The position numbers and the translations under genes are program-made. This document shows positions 30,156 to 38,649 of a stretch of 64,000 nucleotides of DNA, one piece after another. Each line of letters opens with the position of its first letter. Position 1 is the first letter of the stretch. The stretch is from contig CAUYUJ010014606.1 in NCBI GenBank assembly GCA_963575745.1, positions 122,636 to 186,635 of the forward strand, in the 5' to 3' direction. The DNA is from Prorocentrum cordatum. Its lineage: Eukaryota > Sar > Dinophyceae > Prorocentrales > Prorocentraceae. The notes beneath the pieces are model-generated. The model was not told the origin of the DNA and ran no database searches. It saw nothing but the letters and a program-made list of their open reading frames with translations.

Positions 30156-30316
30156 TGCGAATCGATCGAGGACGACGAGGATCCAGGATCGATGAGGATC
30201 GAGCAAGGATCGATCGAGGATCTAAGATCGATCTAGGATCGAGTTAGCATCGAGGATCGAGGATCGATCGAGGACGACGAGGATCTAGGACCGATCGACG
30301 ACGAGGAACTAAGATC
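30156..30316. repeat. GATCGAGG dispersed repeat, copy 4
   Basis: Near full-length match to 7600-7740 in the same orientation, starting GAATCGATCGAGGACGACG and including TAGCATCGAGGATCGAGG. Confidence 0.7.
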
Positions 30317-30392
30317 ATTCGATCGTGATTTTCGTGTGCGAAACGACCATGTCTGGGTTCATGACACGAGGGGGTCTGGGAGGGATCTCGAT

Positions 30393-30463
30393 GGGAGCAA
30401 GTGTGTGTGTGTGTGTGTGTGTGTCCAAGGGAGGCCTGGGACAGCCCCGAGAGGGGGGGAGGA

Positions 30464-30495
<32 letters not shown>

Positions 30496-31036
30496 TGGAG
30501 GAGGAAAAAGAGGGAGGAGGAGGAAGAGGAGGAGGAGGAGGAAAAAGGTGAGGAGGAGGAAACGGAGGAGGAGGAGGAGGAGGAGGAGGACGAGGAAGGA
30601 GGGAGGAGGATGACGAGGAGGAGGAGGAGGAGGGGGAAGAGGAGAGAGAGGAGGAAGGAGGAGGAGGAGGAGGAGGAGGGGAGGAGGAGGAGGAGGGAGA
30701 GGAGGAGGAGGAGGAGGAGGAGGAGGAGACTGGGATACCTGGGACCGACCCGGGGGGGGAGGAGGAGGAGGAGAGGAGGAGGAGGAGGAGGGGAGGAGGG
30801 GAGGAGGAGGAGGAGGAGGAGGAGGAGGAGGAATGAGGATGAGGAGGAGAGGAGGAGGAGGAGGAGGAGGAGGAGGAGGAGGGAGGAGGAGGAGGAGGAG
30901 GAGGAGAGGAGGAGGAGGAGAAGGAGGAGGAGGAGGGAGGAGGAGAGGAGGAGGATGAGCAGGAGGAGGGAGGGAGGAGGAGGAGGAGGAGGAGGAGAGG
31001 AGGAGGAGGGGGAGGAGGAGAAGGAGGAGGGGGGAG
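30393..31036. repeat. GT run and GGA array flanking the copia element
   Basis: A (GT)n run at about 30400-30424 is followed by (GGA)n from about 30455 up to the LTR boundary. The array resumes beyond the other LTR at 41252, so the retrotransposon interrupted one purine-rich tract. Confidence 0.85.
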
Positions 31037-31160
31037 TGTGGCAGCAGGAGGATTGGGCAATGTTTTCCCTTGAGCCATAACATTAGGCAAATCACGGATA
31101 CACACCTGCTATGCTACACGACTGCTGAACCTAGTCTGACGAATGTGCTATCCCATCACA
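31037..31160 (-). repeat. 3' LTR of the copia element
   Basis: 124 bp, TG...CA ended on the minus strand (TGTGATGGGATAG ... CTGCCACA). It differs from the 5' LTR at three sites. It contains TTATGGCTCAAG, which matches 11 of the last 12 bases of the dinoflagellate spliced leader. Confidence 0.9.
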
Positions 31161-31293
31161 CTCGTCGGAATTTCTAGTAGGTTCAGCATCCCAGAAACTG
31201 TAACTGGGATGGAAACCCTGCAAGCAGGAAAACGCACAACAGTTCGACAAGGCATCTGTCCCCGGATGCCCTGCATCAAGGTCCTGGTGAAAT

Positions 31294-31590
31294 CTACTGA
31301 AAAGGCAGAAGTCCGACCGGCCGGCCGGAGAGAGAGGGAAAGGAGAAACCAAACACACCACCACCACCACCTGCCTGGGCCAGGAACTCTTGCCAAGAGA
31401 TCAGGACCTCGGACTTGGCCAGCTCTCGCCTCGACGCTGCCTGGGATCGGTCTCTGAGCTCCGGGGTCTCTCTCCTACGACTGAGTTCTCCGCCCTCATC
31501 TATGAGACTGAGCTTCCCGTGGGTCATCAAATCGAAGAGGGCGGCATTGCTTTTCGTGATGTCGTCTTTGGTGAGAGAGTCGACGGGCAT
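31294..31590 (-). pseudogene. C-terminal tail of copia RNase H, cut off by a TIR element
   Basis: The frame begins MPVDSLTKDD, the usual end of copia RNase H after the WVP motif, and continues about 60 residues (ALFDLMTHGKLSLIDE). It is separated from the main RT/RNase H frame by the 255-bp element at 31593-31847. Removing that element plus one CATAC copy puts it back in the frame of 31728-33125. It has no independent function. Confidence 0.75.
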
Positions 31591-31592
31591 AC

Positions 31593-31847
31593 TAGAGGCC
31601 TCCTAGAAGGGGTCGGAGTAGATAGGGTCGGAGGATCGCGCCGCATCGCCGATATATTGGCGATGTATCGGCGATGCATCGGCGATGCATTGGCGATGCA
31701 CTGGCGGTGCATCGTCGACGTGGGCGATCATAGGCGACGCCGGCGCGGAGAAAATCGGGCTCCGCATCGAGCCGCATCGGCGATGCATCGGCGATGCGGC
31801 GCGATCCTCCGACCCCATCTACTCCGACCCCATCTGGGAGGCCTCGA
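31593..31847. mobile_element. 255-bp TIR element nested in copia RNase H
   Basis: 61-bp inverted ends (31593-31653 and 31787-31847) differ at only a few sites; both contain GAGGCCTCC, GGGGTCGGAGTAGAT and GGATCGCGCCGCATCGCCG. The flanks are CATAC on each side (31588-31592, 31848-31852), a 5-bp target duplication. The interior is mostly ATCGGCGATGC-type short palindromic words. No coding capacity, hence a MITE. Because GAGGCCTC is itself palindromic it could be mistaken for an 8-bp duplication. The restored RNase H frame favours the CATAC reading. Confidence 0.85.
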
Positions 31848-33125
31848 CATACGCCCGCGAGGCACCCATCTGACTCTGCCGCCGGCCCCCTCGAGGGCCT
31901 CGCAGATGATGGCCAAGTCTAGTGCTGTCTGGCGGTCTTTGGCACTGGCGTTCCCTTCTTTCTGCATCGTGTCGTAGATGGATTTGGCATCTACTACGTG
32001 TACTTGTCCTTCCCGGGAGCCCAGCTGACAGTCTGACCTCAGCACCGTGGTGAAAGGTCCAGACGCTCTCCTGCAGTCTGGGATGTCGACGTCCCGGAAG
32101 ACGACGTCTCGATACATGACCTGGAGGAACTCTACCTCCGCGACCGCTGCTGACAAGGCTTGGGTCTCGCCTGCCAGCGTGGACGGGACCTTGCGCCGCA
32201 GCTTACTCGACCGCCACCCTAGAATGGAGGCCCGGACGGACTGGTTGGACACGATGGCCTTGTCGGTCCCCAACACCATCCACGCTCCCTGCGTCGGGTC
32301 CTCTGGAAGACCCCGGTCGTCGGCCAGACTGGCCGTAGATCCTACGCCTCCGGCATCTGAGAACGACACGAACGAGAAGTGCTCTGGGTCTAATCTCCAC
32401 ACAGTGAGCCCCCTGGAAGCAGTGGCCCGCAAGTGTCGGACCAGCTTGTTGGCGCACTGGACATCGTAGATGGTCGGTGCCTTCAGGCGGCTCGCCAGTA
32501 TGCTGGCGACGCCGGCAGCTTCCGGTCTGGTCTCACGGCCAACCCAGTTGAACTTATAGACGAGGGAGCGCAGCGCCTTAAATTCACTATGTTCCAGAGG
32601 AGCACCCTTCCGACCCATGCGGCCCTTGGCCACCGACAGTGCCTTCGCCTCTTCAAGGATATATTTCTCCTGGTCGATCAGTATCTTGTGAGGTGCGAAC
32701 GTAAGTCGGCGACCTGCAAAGTCTACAGGACCGGCCTGGCAGTCCGGGTACTTGCCAAACTTGAACCTGGCCTCGAGGGTCGATCGTAACCATGCCCGGG
32801 ATTCCTGGGAGGAGCTCGCTATCATAAAACCGTCGACCTCGAATAACATCATGTTGAGCACCTCACCACCACTCCCGTACCGGATCCACCAGCATGGCTC
32901 CAGTAGGCTCCGGACGAAGCCGTGCTCCTGGAGATAGCTCACCACCGTCCTACGCCAGGCCATGGGTGCATCGTCCAGCCCGTACACGTTCACTAGAAGC
33001 CGGATCAGGGACCCCGGTTCCACGTCCACGCCGTCACACGGTTCGACGTGCATCTCGCCCTGGGTCCTCCTCATCGGATCGGACTGACAGAACGCGTTCT
33101 TCACGTCTGCGATGTCTCCTAACAT
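31848..33125 (-). pseudogene. Copia reverse transcriptase/RNase H
   Basis: The frame starts MLGDIADVKNAFCQSD, matching the copia RT block around its first catalytic aspartate, and continues LLVNVYGLDDAPMAWR. The YVDD-like site reads FEVDGFMIAS, so the second aspartate is glycine, which should abolish polymerase activity. RNase H follows, with FSDAG, GETQAL and VVDAKSI supplying acidic residues, up to VRWVPRGRM where the nested TIR element begins. RT motifs upstream (SRMVRRWKPVEG, DAESRWCGHGHRDPD) sit at the end of the integrase frame, so a one-base shift near 33121 separates the two. Beyond 31848 the open frame is only transposon sequence. Confidence 0.85.
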
Positions 33126-36100
33126 GCCCAGTTAATAACTATCTGGAGAAACATCATTATCGAGGATGTCTGAGGCGTGGGCGCGCACACGGCCAACGCG
33201 CCGGGGTCAGGGTCCCGGTGCCCGTGACCACACCAGCGGGATTCCGCGTCCGGATCGGCAAACGTCCCCTCGACGGGCTTCCACCGCCTCACCATCCTGG
33301 ATGAGATGATTCGGTCTGGGAGTTGCTCACGCACGATCCTGGCCTGGCTGGGAAGCACCACCTCGACGGCCCCGGTACCCATCATCGCGTCCCATTCCTT
33401 TTTTTCCGAGACCTCAAACTTGGCTCTCTCGGCGGGTGTCAGTCGCTTGAGACAGACCTCGCCCCCGCGCCCCGCGGCGTAAACACCTCCGACCTGATCG
33501 GCCCTCGTCTCTTCTGGCTGCTCACGGGCGGCCCTAGAGCCCAGGCCCCCAACTTCCGACGGGAAGATCCAGAAGTCCTCGGAAACCCCAGACACGCTTG
33601 GCCTCGCTGGTGAGCGAGACCTGGGGCGCCTGGTCACCTCGAGATCGCGCGCCAGCTCGGACACAGATCGGGAGCGCTCGAAGCCGCGCTCGACAGCTCC
33701 TCGGCCTTCTCTCAAGTCCTGACCAGACGGAGGAGAGGAGTCAGAGGAAGGAGGAGGAGGGGGCCCAGGAAGGCCTGGAGGACCGCCTGGGACCACACCA
33801 CCACCGGAGAGAGAGGGGGAGGCTCCATCCTCCCCGACCCGCTGGGACCCGTCCTCGGCGGCCTCACCGAGGCGAGGCCGCTCGACCTCGGGTGGGCTCG
33901 AGGCCGCTCCCCGTGCTGCGTCGGAGGCCCGGATGCACCAGGGCGCGCCCTCTGGCTGCGCAAGTCGGCGGACCCTCGCCGGAGGGAGCGGGGCCTCAAG
34001 GCCGGGAGGAGGTGTGGGAGGAGCGGCAACCGAGGGCGCGGGAGAGGGAAGAGCCGAGAGAGGGGGAGAGGAAAGGGCAGGAGGAGGGGAAGAAGAGACC
34101 GCGGGAGAGGTAGTAGGAGGGGCACCCGATCCCTCTCCGTCCTCCCGATCCCCAAAGGGATCGGGACCCCCGGGCGAGGGGGGAGCCGCGGGCGGCTCCA
34201 CCCGAAGCTCCTCCGCCTCGGGGATAGACCGAAGACGGGAGGGGGCCCCCACATCCAGGGATTCCGCCTGGGATCTTCCGCCGGCCCCGCCTGGCAAGAG
34301 AGGCCCCAGGACCGCCGGAGCAGGGGCCGCCTCGGCCGCAGCTTCTTCCGCCGGCTCCTGACCGCCACCTGGGATCCTCGGACCGGGGTCCGTCTGAGGT
34401 TGGGCTGGCTCGTCCCAAGCTTCGTCGGGCGGGGGGCCCTCCCGAACGACGTCGACAGCAGTCACTCTGCGAGCCTGAGCGGCCTGCATCAATTGCTGCC
34501 ACTTCGGGTCGCGGGCCAGCTGCAGACCGCACTCTTCCTCCGAGCTGGCGAGGCGCAGCTGCTCCACACTGCACTTCCAGAGCCTCGCTCTGACGGCGAC
34601 CCACACGGCCCCGCCCTCGCTCAAGACAACGACCCCGGGGCCGGTCCACCCATCCCGCCTGCGGCCCAACGCGTCGGCCCTGGACGAGGTCTTGGTAAAG
34701 TGCCTCCACGCAAACACCCACTGGCCCGGAGTGAAGACCCTGGTCCCCGGGACCTTGGCACGCGAGGCCCGGCTTATCTTCTCGCGAGCGGTCACCTCCA
34801 TGGCCATGCGACGGGCCACGGCCCTGACCTCCTGAGCTCGAGAGAACTCCGAGCCCGCCGCGCCCTGCTCCGAGGCGGGCCTAAGGGCATCTTGCCAGCC
34901 TGGGAGCCCCTTGTGATCGCCACGCAGGATGTCGTGCGGGAGGCGTGGGTTCTCGCCAAAGACGAGCTGGAGCGGGGAGAAACCCCCGCGATGCCAGTAC
35001 CTGTTCTTATGGGCGACCAGCTCATACACGAGGTCGTCAAGCTCCTGGAAGTCCCCTGGAAGCGACGAGCCGGCGTCTATCTCCGCTTTGATCCGGTCTT
35101 TCACCCAACCCCCGTGACGCTCGACTCGGCCGCATTGCCAGGAGGAGTCCGCGTCGCACACGTGCTGACAGATACCCCACTGCTCCATACCCTGCGCGAA
35201 CCTAGAACCAAACTCGGAGCCTCCATCCGATATGACGAAATGGGGAGCACCAAACGGGCGGATCCAGGACCTCAGAAATTCCGACCACACCGTAGTGGAC
35301 TGAGCGTTCGCTATTCTCACAACCACCTGAAGGTTGGACCCGTGGTCCACGATATTCAGGAAGGGATGGGTAACCCCCAGAAAATCGAGATAGACGAGGT
35401 CCACTCCGACAATGTGATTAAAACGAAACGTCCGTGGCATGGCGACCCTTCTGTGAACCCCCACACGGGCCCGCTCGGCGCATTCCGAGCACTGGAACTT
35501 CCTCCGCACCCATCGGAGCAATTGGGACTTCGTCCCGCCAGCCCGAAGGACGCGGATGAACTTCCGGTTGTCGGGATGGCCCATGTTCACGTGAAGCTTA
35601 TAGAGGAGTCGTTTTTCTTCTTCAATCGGTTCGGGCTCCTCCTCTCTGTGAGTGGGCTTGGCCCCCTCGACCTTCGGTCCCCGGGTCTCCTGCTCATCGC
35701 CACTGTCCCCGCCCGACTCGCCCCCCACGCCTTCCACGCCTTCCTCGGGAGAGCTTCCCTCGGCTAACTCGGCCCGCGTGGGCCTTGAGTGCTGGGGGGC
35801 CCCGCTCCACTGCTCGGCCGCGGCCCGAGCGACCAGCTGCGCGAACCGAGGTGGGTAGAACGCCGCCTCAGTGGTGATGGAGCCACCCTCCAGGACCGCG
35901 TGTCGGTGGTCTCCCAGACACAACCTGCCCTCGAGGAGACGAAGGAGATGGGGATGGTTGGACATGATTCCCGTAGGCTTCTTGTTCAGCCCCCGGCCAT
36001 CAACCTGCATACCGAAGCGGCACATGTCGATCCGAATCCTCTTGACCCCGGGGCGCCCCAGAACGAGGCGAACCACCTCAGAACCCCAAGACGACGCGTA

Positions 36101-36508
36101 GAGAGGGTGCTCAAACGCGAAGTATCGGCCTCGGGGCGCCTGGCACTCAGCAATTTCCATACGCAGGATCAGATCGCGAACCCCTGCGAGCATCAAGCGA
36201 TCCCAATCGCCGGGAGCCATCCGACCTCGATTCATCTGATTGATAGCTGAGAAGGCCCTGCACTCAGAGCAAAGCCGCACCATCTCAGGTTCCTCGGTCT
36301 GGATCCTTCGCCAAAGCTCTAACGTGGGAAGGGCGGGGCGCATCCCATCCCTGCTTGAGGCCCCAGCTCGGCCGAGAGCCGAGGGGTGCTCCAGCCTCCT
36401 GCACGGCGGGGGCGATCCGAGGTGGGGATTAGACCTCCATGAAGGCGACCCTGGGACGATCTCGAACGGCAAAAGTGGGACAGGGGAGCATCGGCATAGC
36501 ATCGGCAT
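33119..36508 (-). CDS. Copia pol: integrase and start of reverse transcriptase
   Basis: 1129 residues. A central HVNMGHPDNRKF ... CSEC is the GAG-pre-integrase His/Cys finger. The catalytic core follows: VDLVYLD, ISDGGSEFG and GRVERHGG supply the D, D and E of the integrase triad, so the active site looks intact. RVFTPGQWVFAWR ... GWTGPGVVV is a C-terminal SH3-like DNA-binding domain. A long Pro/Ser-rich linker leads to RT motifs before the stop at 33119. The first 300 residues (CSECRAFSAINQMNRGR; FAFEHPLYASSW) form a region I do not recognise from classical copia; I infer that it belongs to this lineage. The start ATG is uncertain. Confidence 0.85.
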   Translation of the reverse strand: MPMLCRCSPVPLLPFEIVPGSPSWRSNPHLGSPPPCRRLEHPSALGRAGASSRDGMRPALPTLELWRRIQTEEPEMVRLCSECRAFSAINQMNRGRMAPGDWDRLMLAGVRDLILRMEIAECQAPRGRYFAFEHPLYASSWGSEVVRLVLGRPGVKRIRIDMCRFGMQVDGRGLNKKPTGIMSNHPHLLRLLEGRLCLGDHRHAVLEGGSITTEAAFYPPRFAQLVARAAAEQWSGAPQHSRPTRAELAEGSSPEEGVEGVGGESGGDSGDEQETRGPKVEGAKPTHREEEPEPIEEEKRLLYKLHVNMGHPDNRKFIRVLRAGGTKSQLLRWVRRKFQCSECAERARVGVHRRVAMPRTFRFNHIVGVDLVYLDFLGVTHPFLNIVDHGSNLQVVVRIANAQSTTVWSEFLRSWIRPFGAPHFVISDGGSEFGSRFAQGMEQWGICQHVCDADSSWQCGRVERHGGWVKDRIKAEIDAGSSLPGDFQELDDLVYELVAHKNRYWHRGGFSPLQLVFGENPRLPHDILRGDHKGLPGWQDALRPASEQGAAGSEFSRAQEVRAVARRMAMEVTAREKISRASRAKVPGTRVFTPGQWVFAWRHFTKTSSRADALGRRRDGWTGPGVVVLSEGGAVWVAVRARLWKCSVEQLRLASSEEECGLQLARDPKWQQLMQAAQARRVTAVDVVREGPPPDEAWDEPAQPQTDPGPRIPGGGQEPAEEAAAEAAPAPAVLGPLLPGGAGGRSQAESLDVGAPSRLRSIPEAEELRVEPPAAPPSPGGPDPFGDREDGEGSGAPPTTSPAVSSSPPPALSSPPLSALPSPAPSVAAPPTPPPGLEAPLPPARVRRLAQPEGAPWCIRASDAARGAASSPPEVERPRLGEAAEDGSQRVGEDGASPSLSGGGVVPGGPPGLPGPPPPPSSDSSPPSGQDLREGRGAVERGFERSRSVSELARDLEVTRRPRSRSPARPSVSGVSEDFWIFPSEVGGLGSRAAREQPEETRADQVGGVYAAGRGGEVCLKRLTPAERAKFEVSEKKEWDAMMGTGAVEVVLPSQARIVREQLPDRIISSRMVRRWKPVEGTFADPDAESRWCGHGHRDPDPGALAVCAPTPQTSSIMMFLQIVINWAC

Positions 36509-37431
36509 GAGTAGTCAGCGGTGGCTCAAGACCCCCCCCCCTTTTTGCCACGCCCCCTTTTGTCAGTATCGGACACGGATCGCTGCAAGGAGAAGTCCCC
36601 TCGGCCCCAGGGTCCTGACGGTCCGGGCACCACTCTGACAATTTCTCGGCGAGCGCCCGACGCACCCGGGACCCGCGCGCGACCTCACGGTCGTCGTTCC
36701 ACACGTCCCCGCCCAGAAACTCCGCCTCAAAGGCAGAGAGGCGCGAGGCCGAGGTAGGGCCTCCCTTCCTTTTAGATGCGCACTCAGCGCCAGAAGGTGA
36801 ACAGCCACACGCGACGAAGCAGGCTGCCAGACCTAGCGACGACCTCTCGCCGCCGGGCCGCGGCAGAGGCTCGGGGGAGCGGAGGGGGCCGCTCACACCA
36901 GACTGGGAGCTTCGTCGCTCAGCAACTCCCAGCTCTCGTCCACCGCCTCTGGGATGGCCGGGGGGCCGGCGTCCCCGAAGGGCTGCGTCCCCGCGGCTGT
37001 CGGGAGAGTCGGCGTCGTCGTAGCCTCGGAGGTCGCCGTCGTAGTCGTGGTCATGCTCTGGCCGCCCTGGTAGTTCTCGTCGGGGTCGCCCCCTAGGGGG
37101 GGGGGGGCCCACCTCGGCTGGAGGGGGCCCCCGCTGCTCGACGACCCCGCGGTCGACTGCGCCGCAGCGGCGAAGTCGTTCAGCACATTCGAGATGCCGG
37201 CCACTGCGTTGCCCACCTGCACGACCATCATCCCCGGCTGGCCCAGGCTCGTCTCGATGTTGTTGATGGAGCCCTGCATCTGGTTGACCTGGGTCTGAAG
37301 GGCGTCGACCGACTCCCCTAGGTCCTCCATGGTCGCGAGGGGGCGCTTGATGTGGATGACCGCCCGGTGGATCTGCTGCAGGCCCTCCACCGTCTGCGTC
37401 GGGGCCTCCTGCGCCGGGGCGGCGACCTCGA

Positions 37432-38307
37432 TCATCCTGTCCACGACCTCCTGCACGCGCCCGAACTCATGAGCCCCTCCGGCAACGCCTGCAGCTGCCA
37501 CTGAAGACCCTGAAGGAGACTCGAGAGGCTGTTCACTGTAGTCAGCGCTGCCCCGCCTGCGCGGAAGTCTGGGTCGTTTTGGAGTATGTCGACGGCTCGA
37601 GCTGCCGACGCTGCTGCTGCCCGAGCTGCATCTGCCGCGGTCGGCCGCTGAGGTTGCCCCGCGCCCTGCCCGTGCCCCCTCGGGACCCACGTGAGGCGCT
37701 CCTCGCAGTCGAGGCACTTGCTGCCGCCCCCGCGCTGGTTGCCGAAGTACTTCACTCGGCCGCGAGGACAGCACGGCAGAGGCTTGGGAGGCGGCTTGGT
37801 CGCAGCTGGCCCCGTCAGCGGCGGGAGTGGAGGGCCCGTCGCCGCTGCTGTCGGCGGCCAGCCCGCCGCCACCGCCGCCGCGTTCCACGGCATCAGCTCG
37901 GCTGTGGGTGGCGGGAGTCCCGCTGCCATGGGAATCGGCTCGTTCCACTGACCCTGAGGGCCGAGTGGTCCCTGAGGAGGTGGGCCCGGCGGCAACGGAG
38001 GCGACGCCCCGGCGCTCGCTCCCACGCTCGTCGCCTGAGCCGCGGCCGCCGCCGCCCCGCTCGAGGCTCCGGGCTGCTGTCCCGGGGCCACGGCGCCGCC
38101 GCCACCGGAGGGCGGCAGGGCGTCGCGGAGCGCGTGCTCCGGTTGCTGAGTCTGGTCGCTGTCCGACTCCGAGCCCTGGCCCCTGCGATGTGCTGCCAGA
38201 AACTCGTCCGTCATCCTCTTCGCTCCTGGCTCCTTCTTCTTTCCGGCCTCCACCGTGGAGCCGATCATCGCTAGCAGCAGCGCCGCGTTGATCGCCGTCC
38301 GCCGCAT
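37432..38307 (-). CDS. Extra ORF between copia protease and integrase
   Basis: 291 residues in a frame different from gag and pol. It begins with a short hydrophobic segment after a basic start (MRRTAINAALLLAMIGSTVEAG), which resembles a signal peptide or membrane anchor. A Pro/Gly/Ala-rich stretch follows, then a Cys pattern (CCPRGRVKYFGN..., CLDCEERL) that could bind zinc. The reading probably shifts near 37470 into frame 1, whose last 170 residues hold a coiled-coil-like segment (DALQTQVNQMQGSINNIE). I do not recognise it. Some plant copia elements carry an env-like third ORF, but position before integrase differs. It could also be a captured host exon or a linker domain of the polyprotein. 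Confidence 0.45.
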   Translation of the reverse strand: MRRTAINAALLLAMIGSTVEAGKKKEPGAKRMTDEFLAAHRRGQGSESDSDQTQQPEHALRDALPPSGGGGAVAPGQQPGASSGAAAAAAQATSVGASAGASPPLPPGPPPQGPLGPQGQWNEPIPMAAGLPPPTAELMPWNAAAVAAGWPPTAAATGPPLPPLTGPAATKPPPKPLPCCPRGRVKYFGNQRGGGSKCLDCEERLTWVPRGHGQGAGQPQRPTAADAARAAAASAARAVDILQNDPDFRAGGAALTTVNSLSSLLQGLQWQLQALPEGLMSSGACRRSWTG

Positions 38308-38649
38308 CGTCGCTGCCTGGGTGCAGCGACCGAGATTGATCGAGAAAGCTGGCGAGGCTGAAGCTGATGCTTGAGCCCAAAGGGTCTACGGAGGAGGGAT
38401 CGGGACGGGGCTCGAGAGCCCCGGAGGCCTTCTTGCTGGGCCTGCCCCCCTTGACCGTAGCTTTCCTGGTCGATCCTACCGCTGATTCCGGCCCGGGGCG
38501 GGCCCGCTGAGCTCGTTGCTGGAGGACCGCCCTTGTCATGGCAGTGGTCCCGATGAGCAACTGGTACAGCCCCAGACTCCCAATCACGATCAGCAACCTA
38601 TTCAGGTCCTTGACGTACCCCAGGACCCCCTTGATCTGGTCCCCGCAGC

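Noticed and set aside
31593-31847. GAGGCCTC as an 8-bp target duplication of the nested TIR element
   Set aside because: It is palindromic and belongs to both TIRs. The CATAC repeats outside it restore the RNase H frame, while the 8-bp reading does not.
33598-34361. Plus-strand frames opposite the copia integrase linker
   Set aside because: Antisense shadow of the GC-rich Pro/Ser linker.
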